A DNA stretch of 64,000 nt from Pseudomonadota bacterium (GTDB lineage: Bacteria > Pseudomonadota > Gammaproteobacteria > Burkholderiales > Rhodocyclaceae), in NCBI GenBank assembly GCA_018262195.1, contig JAGTRS010000026.1:33116-97115 (forward strand), given 5' to 3'. How positions within the stretch are numbered: the first letter of the stretch is position 1; the number at the start of each line of letters is the position of its first letter. Positions 10,857 to 19,124 of the stretch are shown in pieces. The position numbers and the translations under genes are program-made. The notes below the pieces were generated by a model. It was given only the letters and a program-made list of their open reading frames with translations, was not told the DNA's origin and searched no databases.

Positions 10857-12503
10857 ATGCGCATTACGCTTGTTCACCCCGCTGGTTTCAATTTTGTTCC
10901 TGGTCAACCGGATTTTTCGGTGCTGGCCAATCGCATGCCGCCGATCGGCATCATGCAACTGGCCAGTTGGCTGGAAAAATTCGGGCATAGCGTGCAATTG
11001 CATGATTGCCTCGGGCCGTATGCGCCACCGACGATTGCCGAGAATGCGGAGATCGTTCTGGCGACCAATCCGGAAATGGTTGGTTTTTCGGCAACGACTT
11101 CCGGGTTCATGGATGCGTTCGAAATTGCAGCGTACATTCGCGAGCGCCGGCCTGAAATCAAGATTGTTTTCGGCAATGTTCACGTCTCATCGCTCGGTGC
11201 GCCTATCCTCGAACACTTTCCGGAAATCGACTACTTGGTCATTGGCGAAGGCGAAGGAGCCATGCTCGAATTGGCCGATGGCAAGCCCTTGGCGTCGATT
11301 GGCAACCTGATCTGGCGCAACGAAACCGGGCGTATCGTTGCCAATCCGCGCCGGGACCGCATCACGAGCCTCGATGAACTGCCTTTCCCGGCTTACGAAA
11401 AGTTGGCCGGGTTTCCGCATGCCTATCATCTGCCACTATTTGCCTACGAAAAGCACCACGGGGCGACGATGATCACCTCGCGCGGTTGTCCCTACACCTG
11501 CTCGTTCTGCGACCGCACGGTGTTCGAGCGGGCCTACAAGACCAATTCGCCGCAGTACATCTACGATCACATGAAGTATTTGCGGGACAACTTTGGTGTC
11601 TGGCACATCAACATGTACGACGATCTGTTCACGGCCAAGAAACAGCGCGTCCTCGATCTGTGCGAACTGTTGATCGAAAATCCGCTCGGTATGCAATTCA
11701 ACTGCGCGATTCGCGCCGGCCATACCTCGGATGAAATGCTGGCCAAGCTCAAGAAAGCCGGGGCGCTCATGGTCTCGATCGGCATTGAATCAGCCGACCC
11801 GGAAATGATGGAGCGGCACAAGGCTGGCGTCACGCTGGAAGCGGTACGGGAAACGGTTCGCTCGATTCATGCCGCAGGCTTGCGCGCCAAAGGCCTGTTC
11901 ATTTTCGGCATGCCCGGTGAAACACCGGAAACGGTGCGGACGACAAGTGATTTCATCCTGTCGCTCGAGCTTGATGAAATGAACATGACCAAGTTCAGCC
12001 CGCTGCACGGGGCACCGATCTGGGATGAGTGCATCAATGACCCGACCGGCGATTTCGTCGAGGACTGGCGCCTGATGAACTGCCTGAATTTTGTGTACCT
12101 GCCGGAAGGTTTCAAGTCGCGGGAGGAAATGGACGCTCTGTACAACTGGCACGTCAAACGCTTCTACGACAGCAAGGGCTATCGGCGCCGTTTCGCCAAG
12201 CGCCTGTGGCAGCATCGCTGGAGCCTCTGGCATGTCTTGAAGCACTTGCCGGAAACCATCGCCGCAGCGCGTTATTTCAGTTCCAACAAGGAGCAGCTGG
12301 AAAAGGCCGCGCGCGAGTTCAAGCTGCATCCGCGCCAGCCGCTTGGCCTCAAACCACAACTATCGACCGAGCTGCTGATCGACAACATCGTATCGTTGTC
12401 ACCGGTCAAGCTGACTCGGCGCGAAGCCGCCAAGCAGATCATTCCGGTCGTCTATGAAGCTTCGGCATGCTGTACGCCGCCAGCCGCACAGGCAGCGGTA
12501 TAA
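10857..12503 (+). CDS. B12-binding radical SAM protein, pigment-locus associated
   Basis: 548 residues with two parts: an N-terminal cobalamin-binding-like Rossmann domain (about 1-150, starting MRITLVHPAG, with GFSATTSG and IGEGEGAMLEL), and a radical SAM barrel whose cluster-binding motif CPYTCSFC uses Cys211, 215 and 218. GIESADPEMM and GLFIFGMPGET are typical of this class. The exact reaction is unknown; BchE-like relatives do anaerobic cyclisation or methyl chemistry. GAGGA upstream supports the ATG at 10857. It is the first gene of the plus-strand arm of the aryl polyene locus and is followed after 39 bases by the lipoprotein gene. A role in pigment tailoring is inferred from position only. 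Confidence 0.8.
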   Translation: MRITLVHPAGFNFVPGQPDFSVLANRMPPIGIMQLASWLEKFGHSVQLHDCLGPYAPPTIAENAEIVLATNPEMVGFSATTSGFMDAFEIAAYIRERRPEIKIVFGNVHVSSLGAPILEHFPEIDYLVIGEGEGAMLELADGKPLASIGNLIWRNETGRIVANPRRDRITSLDELPFPAYEKLAGFPHAYHLPLFAYEKHHGATMITSRGCPYTCSFCDRTVFERAYKTNSPQYIYDHMKYLRDNFGVWHINMYDDLFTAKKQRVLDLCELLIENPLGMQFNCAIRAGHTSDEMLAKLKKAGALMVSIGIESADPEMMERHKAGVTLEAVRETVRSIHAAGLRAKGLFIFGMPGETPETVRTTSDFILSLELDEMNMTKFSPLHGAPIWDECINDPTGDFVEDWRLMNCLNFVYLPEGFKSREEMDALYNWHVKRFYDSKGYRRRFAKRLWQHRWSLWHVLKHLPETIAAARYFSSNKEQLEKAAREFKLHPRQPLGLKPQLSTELLIDNIVSLSPVKLTRREAAKQIIPVVYEASACCTPPAAQAAV

Positions 12504-12542
12504 TCGCCCCTCTTTCGTCATGGGCATCGTGGAGGCGCAGAC

Positions 12543-13181
12543 ATGAAGAAACATTTCAATTTTGGCCGTTTTTTCGGGTTAACTGCAGCAATCTGCATTG
12601 CCGTTGCCTTGGGGGCCTGCAAGGGTAACGAGACGAAGCCGGAGGAAGGTAAACCGGTGGCTGAGGCCAAGAAGGAAACCGGCATCCGTAATGGCTACGC
12701 ATGCTGCAATCTCCACTACTCCGGCGACTGGATCAGCGATTCGAATCTTGCCCAGTTGCCGTTCATTGCGGCAGGAACACCGATCAAGGTGCTGAAGATT
12801 GACGGTTATCGCGCCTACATCGAGGCGGACGGCAAACCGATGCGCTTGGGTCACGACTTTGGTCGGGCAGAAGAGACGACTGAACAATGGGTGAACAAGG
12901 TCGTCGTACTCGATGACCCGAAAGCCAAGATAGCCAAGTATTCTCCGGCCGTGCGCAATGCGATTGCCAAGGGTCAGTTGATGAAGGGCATGACCAAGGA
13001 ACAGGTCATCATCTCGGTCGGTCATCCGCAGACCAACGAGAATCAGCGTCTGGATGGTCCGTACTGGCGGTACTGGTGGTCAAGCTTTGGTCCGTATTAC
13101 GTTTATTGGGCCAAGGGGAGCGTCAGCAAAATTGACGGGCACTCCGAAACTGTCGGCTACATGACCTACAAGGGCAAATAA
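12543..13181 (+). CDS. Lipoprotein with BamE/SmpA-like C-terminal motif
   Basis: The 212-residue product has a lipoprotein signal ending VALGAC (lipidated Cys near residue 26) and a charged linker. GQLMKGMTKEQVIISVGHPQ in the second half is reminiscent of the BamE/SmpA fold (M-t-x-x-q-V-x-x-l-l-G-x-P). The C-terminal third is rich in Tyr and Trp. GGAGG lies 7 bases before the ATG. It sits between the radical SAM and flavoenzyme genes of the pigment locus. Its substrate or partner is unknown, and an envelope-assembly or pigment-handling role is a guess. Confidence 0.7.
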   Translation: MKKHFNFGRFFGLTAAICIAVALGACKGNETKPEEGKPVAEAKKETGIRNGYACCNLHYSGDWISDSNLAQLPFIAAGTPIKVLKIDGYRAYIEADGKPMRLGHDFGRAEETTEQWVNKVVVLDDPKAKIAKYSPAVRNAIAKGQLMKGMTKEQVIISVGHPQTNENQRLDGPYWRYWWSSFGPYYVYWAKGSVSKIDGHSETVGYMTYKGK

Positions 13182-13224
13182 GAATACTGATCGCCGCCAC
13201 AGAGAACAATAAAGGGTAGTAAAG

Positions 13225-14559
13225 ATGGAACAGCAGGCACAAGGAGTGGAACGTCGGCAGTGCGATGTCTTGGTGATCGGTGGTGGTCCGGCCGGATGTA
13301 CCGTGGCACCGATGCTGGCCGAAAAGGGCTACAAGGTGGTGATGCTGGAAAAGGCGCACCATCCGCGCTTTCACATCGGCGAATCCTTGCTCCCGGCCAA
13401 TCTGCCGCTGTTCGAGCGCATGGGTATCGCTGAAGAAGTGAAGGCGATCGGCATGCACAAGCCGGGTGCCGAGTTCGTTTCACCGCACCATGAGATGTCT
13501 TCAGTCTTCACTTTTGCCGAAGCCTGGGACAAGTCCATGCCCCATGCCTATCAGGTCAAGCGCGATCAGTTCGATACCATCCTGATCCGCAACGCCGAGA
13601 AAAAGGGCGTCGAGGTGCACGAAGGCTGCAAGGCCAAGGCGGTCGATTTCCTGCCCGACAACAGCGCCGCCATCCGCGCCGTGCATGACGATGGCCGCGA
13701 AACCGAATGGCAGGCCCGTTTCGTGGTCGATGCCTCCGGCCGCGATACCTTCCTGGCCAACCGTTTCCAGATCAAGCATCGCAACCCGAAGCACAACAGC
13801 TCGGCGATCTACGGCCACTTCACCGGCTGCAAGCGCCATGAAGGCGTTGCCGAAGGCAACATCACCATCTTCTGGTTTGAGCATGGCTGGTTCTGGTTCA
13901 TCCCGATGCAGAACGACGTGACCAGCATCGGCATGGTGACCTGGCCGTACTACATGAAAACCAAGGGCGAGCGCAGCCTTGAGCAGTTCCTGCGCGACGG
14001 TTTTGCGCAGTGTCCGAAGCTGACCGAGCGCCTGATGGATGCCAAGCTAATCAATGAAGTCGAGGCCACCGGTAACTTCTCCTATGTTTCCGAGCGCAAC
14101 CACGGCAACAACTACGTCATGCTCGGTGATGCCTATGCTTTCATCGATCCGGTGTTTTCCTCGGGTGTTCTGTTGGCCATGAACAGCGGGGTGATTGCCG
14201 CCGAGGCCATTGACACCTGCCTGAAAACGCCGGCCAAAGCGCCGGCTGCGCTGAAGAAATTCGACGCCCTGATGAAGCACGGGCCGAAGGAATTTTCGTG
14301 GTTCATCTACCGGGTAACCAACCCGATCATGCGCGAATTCTTCATGGGGCCGCGCAACCTGTTCCGGACCAAGGAAGCCGTGCTCTCCATGCTGGCTGGC
14401 GACATCTTCGGCAAGACGCCAATCTGGTCGTCGATCTTCGCCTTCAAGATGCTTTATTACATCGCCAACATCATGCAGCCGAGAAAAGCCTTCATGGGCT
14501 GGAAACGCCGCAAGTTCAACATTCGCAAGGTCGACGACGCCGTCGTTTACAACGCATAG
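13225..14559 (+). CDS. FAD-dependent oxidoreductase with flavin-halogenase motifs
   Basis: 444 residues of the tryptophan-halogenase-like family. The FAD-binding GGGPAG is at 19-24. Three halogenase hallmarks are present: Lys79 in HKPGAEF at the position of the catalytic Lys, W222-x-W224-x-I-P, and the F306-x-x-P309-x-x-S312-x-G314 pattern seen in flavin halogenases. GDAYAFIDPV is the second nucleotide contact. Xanthomonadins are halogenated aryl polyenes, and homologues occur in their gene clusters, so halogenation of the aryl head group is a reasonable inference. Some homologues in pigment clusters act as hydroxylases or dehydrogenases instead. The chorismatase gene starts 2 bases after its stop. 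Confidence 0.82.
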   Translation: MEQQAQGVERRQCDVLVIGGGPAGCTVAPMLAEKGYKVVMLEKAHHPRFHIGESLLPANLPLFERMGIAEEVKAIGMHKPGAEFVSPHHEMSSVFTFAEAWDKSMPHAYQVKRDQFDTILIRNAEKKGVEVHEGCKAKAVDFLPDNSAAIRAVHDDGRETEWQARFVVDASGRDTFLANRFQIKHRNPKHNSSAIYGHFTGCKRHEGVAEGNITIFWFEHGWFWFIPMQNDVTSIGMVTWPYYMKTKGERSLEQFLRDGFAQCPKLTERLMDAKLINEVEATGNFSYVSERNHGNNYVMLGDAYAFIDPVFSSGVLLAMNSGVIAAEAIDTCLKTPAKAPAALKKFDALMKHGPKEFSWFIYRVTNPIMREFFMGPRNLFRTKEAVLSMLAGDIFGKTPIWSSIFAFKMLYYIANIMQPRKAFMGWKRRKFNIRKVDDAVVYNA

Positions 14560-14561
14560 TG

Positions 14562-15563
14562 ATGCTCCGGTTCAATTCCTCACCCGCTGCGGTTTCACGT
14601 GAAACCGGCGGCGAACTCGGTGGTGCCCTGGTTGGCGAACCCCCCAACGGGGCTATTCCGGTCTGGCCGGTACAACGCATTTTTGCCCCCTTGCTTGGGG
14701 CAACCACAACGGTTGTTCATGAAAGCTGGCGGGTCGATGGGCCGGTCATGTACGGTCATTGCGAAGATATCGTCTGGCGCAAGGCGGGTGGCCTGCTGTT
14801 TGGCGTCATCGAGCTGGACGAGGCTGATTTCAAGGGGACGCCGGAGCGCTCATCCCTGCAGGCCGCCAGCGAGGAAGCCTATCGCCGCATCTTTCGCCTG
14901 CTTGATGCCGAGCAGGTGCCACATCTGTGGCGGGTCTGGAATTATCTGGCTGAGATCAATCTGGAAACCCAGGGTTTGGAGCGTTACCGACAGTTCAACG
15001 TTGGCCGGCAGGATGCCTTCCTCGAATGCCAGCGCGGTGCGACCGGCAATGTGCCGGCTGCCTGTGCGATCGGATTGGTTGGCGGCCCTCTGAGCATCGC
15101 TTTCATGGCTGGCGAGACACCGGCAGTTCCGGTCGAGAACCCCCGTCAGGTGAGCGCCTACAACTATCCGGCGGATTATGGTCCGCGCAGCCCGACTTTC
15201 TCGCGGGCCGCCCTCGCCTATTTGCCAGGGCAGGAATTGCTGTTCATTTCCGGCACGGCGAGCATTGTCGGTCACCAGACCGTGCATCCAGGCGATGTCG
15301 TTGGCCAGTGCCGGGAAGCGATGGCCAATATTGACGCAGTGCTGGGTGAAGCCAAGCGCCTGTGCCGTTCGGAACCATTTGAACTGGGTAAGTTGTCGTA
15401 TCGGGTCTACGTGCGCCAGGCAGGTGATTTCCCGGCGATCCGCGAGACCCTGGCGCCACTGATCGGCAAGGCGGAAATCGTCTATGTGCAGGCGGACATC
15501 TGCCGGCAGGATTTGTTGCTCGAAATTGAGGCGATGGCCTCGCGTACCTTGGAGAGTCGTTGA
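14562..15563 (+). CDS. Chorismatase of the XanB2/Hyg5/FkbO family
   Basis: Members hydrolyse or eliminate chorismate; XanB2 gives 3- and 4-hydroxybenzoate, the former being the xanthomonadin starter. The 333-residue protein has the family's NYPADYGPRSPTFSRA and GTASIVGHQTVHPGDVVGQ segments in a C-terminal RidA-like half. The frame is open further upstream, but that extension overlaps the previous gene and is unlike protein, so ATG 14562 was chosen (GTG 14559 is possible). Making the aryl starter from chorismate would explain why no tyrosine or histidine ammonia-lyase gene is present. A parS-like palindrome lies inside codons 10-15. It is coupled to the next gene by TGATG. Confidence 0.85.
   Translation: MLRFNSSPAAVSRETGGELGGALVGEPPNGAIPVWPVQRIFAPLLGATTTVVHESWRVDGPVMYGHCEDIVWRKAGGLLFGVIELDEADFKGTPERSSLQAASEEAYRRIFRLLDAEQVPHLWRVWNYLAEINLETQGLERYRQFNVGRQDAFLECQRGATGNVPAACAIGLVGGPLSIAFMAGETPAVPVENPRQVSAYNYPADYGPRSPTFSRAALAYLPGQELLFISGTASIVGHQTVHPGDVVGQCREAMANIDAVLGEAKRLCRSEPFELGKLSYRVYVRQAGDFPAIRETLAPLIGKAEIVYVQADICRQDLLLEIEAMASRTLESR
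14591..14606. other. parS-like ParB-binding site (perfect 14-bp core)
   Basis: GGTTTCACGTGAAACC is a perfect palindrome containing the full GTTTCACGTGAAAC core; only the two outer bases differ from TGTTTCACGTGAAACA. It is embedded in the start of the chorismatase coding sequence, where it encodes Val-Ser-Arg-Glu-Thr, so both constraints are met at once. Confidence 0.85.
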
Positions 15564-16411
15564 TGGTCAATTCGAACAAATTCGGCCTGGGTGTGCTCAG
15601 TGCGCTGAGCCTTCTAACGATCAATTCGGGCGCATTGGCCGCTGAAGACAAGCCGCTGTGGGAAATCGGCGCTGGGGCAGCGGCTTTCAGCTTTCCGTCC
15701 TATCGCGGTTCGGACCAGACCAATAATTTCATGATGCCGGTACCGCATTTCACCTACCACGGCGATTTCCTGAAGGCTGACCGGCATGGCATCCGCGGCA
15801 GCTTCTTCGATTCGGACCGTATCGACCTGACGGTCAGCATGGCGCTCTCACCACCGGGTAGCAGTGACGACATCCGGGCCCGTAGCGGCATGCCGGATCT
15901 TGAGGCCACTTTCGAGATCGGCCCACAAATGGACGTCACCTTCTGGCGTTCCGAGAACCGTGCCCGCTTCGTCAAGCTGCTGTTGCCTTTGCGCGCAGCC
16001 TTCACGGTCGAGGGAAGCCCCAAGGATATCGGCTGGGTTTTCCATCCCAAGCTGAACATGGACATTACCGACATTCCGGGCATGGGTGGCTGGAACCTCG
16101 GCATGCTTGCAGGACCATTGTTTGGCGATAAGCGCCAGCACGCCTACTACTACTCGGTTGCTCCCCAATATGCGACTGCCGATCGCCCGGCCTATGAAGC
16201 GAAGTCGGGCTATGCCGGCATGCAATATCTGGTCGCCCTCTCCAAGCGCTTCCCGAAATACTGGGTTGGCGGTTTCGTGCGCTACGACAATCTGAGCAGT
16301 TCGACTTTCGAGGATAGCCCGCTGGTTCGCCAGAAGAATTACGTCGCCGGCGGCATTGCCATCACCTGGATACTCGGTGAATCGTCGACCCGCGTGAAGG
16401 TCGATGACTGA
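15563..16411 (+). CDS. MipA/OmpV-family outer-membrane protein
   Basis: A signal peptide (about residues 1-27, ending GALAAED) precedes a beta-barrel-like sequence. WEIGAGAAAFSFPSYRGS and MPVPHFTYHGDFLKAD are the N-terminal signature of MipA/OmpV proteins, and the C-terminus alternates aromatic and polar residues like a barrel strand, although extra residues follow it. The ATG at 15563 overlaps the upstream stop (TGATG); a TTG one codon earlier is the alternative. It probably resides in the outer membrane and, from its place in the operon, may help place the pigment there. That role is inference. Confidence 0.82.
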   Translation: MVNSNKFGLGVLSALSLLTINSGALAAEDKPLWEIGAGAAAFSFPSYRGSDQTNNFMMPVPHFTYHGDFLKADRHGIRGSFFDSDRIDLTVSMALSPPGSSDDIRARSGMPDLEATFEIGPQMDVTFWRSENRARFVKLLLPLRAAFTVEGSPKDIGWVFHPKLNMDITDIPGMGGWNLGMLAGPLFGDKRQHAYYYSVAPQYATADRPAYEAKSGYAGMQYLVALSKRFPKYWVGGFVRYDNLSSSTFEDSPLVRQKNYVAGGIAITWILGESSTRVKVDD

Positions 16412-17186
16412 TCGCGGCAGCGCAGGCAATCCCTTGTGGATAGCCTACGAGTACGTTGCCATGGTGCTCGGACTCGGCATGCTGGCGCTGCTTTGCCTGC
16501 TCTGGCTGCCATGTGCGCTGATTCTGAAGCCCCTGCTGCCCCGGCGCGTTGGTCAGCCGCTGGGCCGCGCCATGATTTCCTTTGGCTTCCGGGCGTATCT
16601 GCGCCTTCTTTCGCTGTTCTGCGCCTGCCGCTTCGATCTGCACGAAATCGACCAGCTGCGTGGCAGGGGCTCGCTGATCGTTGCAGCCAATCATCCCTCC
16701 CTGCTCGATGCGGTAATGATCGTTTCCCGCCTGCCCAATGCGGTCTGCGTCATGAAGGCAGCGCTGATGGATAACCTGCTGTTTGGTGCTGCTGCCCGGC
16801 TGGCGCGCTACATCCGCAACGACGTCGGGCTGGAGATGATCCTCAATTCTCGCGAGGAACTGGCGCAAGGCGCCCATCTGGTCATTTTCCCCGAAGGCTC
16901 GCGCACACTGAATTTCCCGGTGGAGGCGTGCTCGCCGAGCGTCGGCCTGATTTCCGGCCGGAGCAAGACGCCGGTGCAGACCCTGCTGATCGAGTTCTCG
17001 ACACCCTACCTCGGCAAGGCCTGGCCGTTGTTCCGTCGCCCTTCCCTGCCCTTGCGTTGCCGGATCCGCCTTGGTCGCAGCTTTCCGCCACCGGCCAATC
17101 TCCAGGCCTTTTCCGCCGAGCTCGAAACCTACTTCCGTTCGGAATTGGGCCAGGAATCCCCGGCGAACGTCGCGTTCGCTGTCTGA
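16404..17186 (+). CDS. 1-acyl-sn-glycerol-3-phosphate acyltransferase-like (PlsC family)
   Basis: 260 residues with an N-terminal membrane segment (about 15-45), the catalytic NHPSLLD motif (His97, Asp102) and FPEGSRT near residue 165, which bind the acyl donor and the phosphate. It likely transfers the polyenoic acyl chain or a fatty acid to a glycerol- or sugar-lipid acceptor; related acyltransferases are common in xanthomonadin-type clusters. It overlaps the MipA/OmpV gene by 8 bases and precedes the glycosyltransferase by 12, so it is part of the same operon. Confidence 0.85.
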   Translation: MTDRGSAGNPLWIAYEYVAMVLGLGMLALLCLLWLPCALILKPLLPRRVGQPLGRAMISFGFRAYLRLLSLFCACRFDLHEIDQLRGRGSLIVAANHPSLLDAVMIVSRLPNAVCVMKAALMDNLLFGAAARLARYIRNDVGLEMILNSREELAQGAHLVIFPEGSRTLNFPVEACSPSVGLISGRSKTPVQTLLIEFSTPYLGKAWPLFRRPSLPLRCRIRLGRSFPPPANLQAFSAELETYFRSELGQESPANVAFAV

Positions 17187-17198
17187 CGCAATTTCACC

Positions 17199-17957
17199 AT
17201 GCCTGCCGCTTCAAAAACCCATCTCGTCCTGATTCCCAGCTATAACCCCGGCCCAAAGGTGCTCGACACCGTGCGCGCCGCCTTGGCGCAATGGGCGCCG
17301 GTCTGGGTGGTGGTTGATGGCAGCACCGATGGCAGTACCGAAAAACTGCAGGCGCTGGCGGCCAACGATGCCGGCCTGAAAGTCATCGTGCTGCCAGAAA
17401 ACCGGGGCAAGGGCTCGGCCGTGCTCGAAGGCATCACGCTGGCTGCTGCTGCCGGTTTCACCCACGCCCTGACCATGGATTCCGACGGTCAGCATCCGGC
17501 CGACCTGATTCCGGCCTTCATGGCTGCTTCGCAGGCTGAGCCGGCGAAGATGGTGCTCGGCAAGCCGGTCTTCGACGCCGACGCCCCGGCGTTGCGTGTC
17601 AACGGTCGCAAGGTGTCGAACGGCTGGGCCAATCTCGAAACGCTGTGGATGGGGATTGGCGATTCGCTGTACGGCTTCCGGGTCTATCCGATCCAACCGC
17701 TGATCAGGATCATGCGCGCCACGCGCTTCATGCGCCGCTTCGATTTCGATCCCGAAGCGGTGGTTCGGCTGTGCTGGGCCGGTGTCCGGCCGATCAACAT
17801 CGACGCCCCGGTGCGCTATTTCCGGGCCGATGAGGGCGGCGTCTCGCACTTCAAATACCTGCGCGACAACACGCTGCTGACCTGGATGCATACCCGGCTG
17901 TTCATCGGCTTTGTGCTCCGCTTGCCGATGTTGCTGGTTCGTTACCTGACCGCCTGA
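17199..17957 (+). CDS. Family 2 glycosyltransferase
   Basis: 252 residues with a GT-A fold: LIPSYNPG at the start, VVDGSTDGS binding the nucleotide, and TMDSDGQHPADL carrying the metal-binding D-x-D. The C-terminus has a basic hydrophobic segment suggesting membrane association. It resembles dolichol-phosphate-sugar-synthase-like enzymes. In pigment clusters such enzymes are thought to glycosylate the polyene lipid; here that is inferred from operon position between the acyltransferase and the HPP gene. Confidence 0.85.
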   Translation: MPAASKTHLVLIPSYNPGPKVLDTVRAALAQWAPVWVVVDGSTDGSTEKLQALAANDAGLKVIVLPENRGKGSAVLEGITLAAAAGFTHALTMDSDGQHPADLIPAFMAASQAEPAKMVLGKPVFDADAPALRVNGRKVSNGWANLETLWMGIGDSLYGFRVYPIQPLIRIMRATRFMRRFDFDPEAVVRLCWAGVRPINIDAPVRYFRADEGGVSHFKYLRDNTLLTWMHTRLFIGFVLRLPMLLVRYLTA

Positions 17958-17968
17958 CAAATCCAAGC

Positions 17969-19117
17969 ATGCACGCCCTGCGCCAGTTTGCCCTGCGTTA
18001 CCTGATAGCCGACGCAGCGCCGCTGTCGCCGCGCGAGCGCTGGCTCAGTGCGTTGGCTGGCCTGCTTGGCATCATGTTGATGCAAGGTATTCTCACGGTG
18101 TTGCCGGCCGAGCAGGGGATCAGTTATCTGCTGGCGCCGCTTGGGGCCAGTTCGGTCATTCTCTTTGCCCTGCCCCATAGCCCGCTGGCTCAGCCCTGGT
18201 CGCTGGCCGGTGGCTTGTTCATCTCGGCACTGGTCGGCCATTTTTGCGGCCTGTGGATCACGCCGGCCTTTCTCGCCATCGGTATCGCACTCGGCCTGGC
18301 TATCTGGCTGACCGCCTGGCTGCGCTGCATCCATCCACCCGGCGGTGCCATGGCTGTCGTGTTCGCGCTGAGCGCCCAGCAGCATTCCACGTCCCTGCTG
18401 ACGGCGCTGCTTAACGTCGGGGCAGCGCTGATGGCGGTGCTGGTCGTCAATAATCTGATTCCGGGCCGGCGTTATCCACAATGCCTGCCGCCGACGCAGG
18501 TTGCCAAAAAGGACCGGCCGGTACGCCGCAGCATCCGCCACGAGGATATCCAGCATGCGCTGGAGCAGCTTGATACTTACCTCGACATCAGCGAGGAGGA
18601 TCTGGTGCGCATTTACGATCTGGCTACCAGCCATGCCCACCAGCGGCATGAGCGGCGGATCTGCGGCGAGATCATGTCGGTACCAGCGCTCAGCGTCGAA
18701 TTTGCGACTGAGTTGAACGAAGCCTGGGGGATGATGCAGGCTAACCATTTGCACGGCTTGCCCGTCGTCGACCGCAGTCAACGTGTGATCGGCGTGCTGA
18801 CGCTGGAAAATTTCCTGCGCCATGTCGTGCCGGACGGTGCGCTGGGTATTGGTGACAACATCCGCCGCCTGTTGCGGGCGACACCTTCCGCTTATTCGGA
18901 CAAACCAGAGGTGGTTGGCCAGATCATGAGCCACCGCTTTGCCCGGGTGCAGACGACTACGCCGCTCGCTGAAATCGCTGCCCTGCTTGCCTCGGCCGAG
19001 CATCCGGTCATTGTCCCGGTGCTTGACGAGAAACAGCGCCTGGCCGGCGTTCTGACCCAAACCGATCTGCTTTCTGCCATCTATCACCGCCAGGCGGCGG
19101 CTGCCGCACGACACTGA
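17969..19117 (+). CDS. HPP-family membrane protein with tandem CBS domains
   Basis: The N-terminal half (about 1-160) has four to five membrane helices and the family-defining HPPGGA. The C-terminal half has two CBS domains (about 230-285 and 310-370), which bind adenosyl ligands and regulate transporters. HPP proteins have been linked to nitrite transport in chloroplasts and cyanobacteria, but this is not established for bacteria of this kind. It is 11 bases after the glycosyltransferase and 7 before the antiporter. Whether it belongs functionally to the pigment locus is unclear. Confidence 0.85.
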   Translation: MHALRQFALRYLIADAAPLSPRERWLSALAGLLGIMLMQGILTVLPAEQGISYLLAPLGASSVILFALPHSPLAQPWSLAGGLFISALVGHFCGLWITPAFLAIGIALGLAIWLTAWLRCIHPPGGAMAVVFALSAQQHSTSLLTALLNVGAALMAVLVVNNLIPGRRYPQCLPPTQVAKKDRPVRRSIRHEDIQHALEQLDTYLDISEEDLVRIYDLATSHAHQRHERRICGEIMSVPALSVEFATELNEAWGMMQANHLHGLPVVDRSQRVIGVLTLENFLRHVVPDGALGIGDNIRRLLRATPSAYSDKPEVVGQIMSHRFARVQTTTPLAEIAALLASAEHPVIVPVLDEKQRLAGVLTQTDLLSAIYHRQAAAAARH

Positions 19118-19124
19118 ACGAATC

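Noticed and set aside
14298..14561. N-terminal extension of the chorismatase frame
   Set aside because: It overlaps the flavoenzyme gene completely, and its translation is Arg/His/Gln-rich with no homology-like character. Family length fits the start at 14562.
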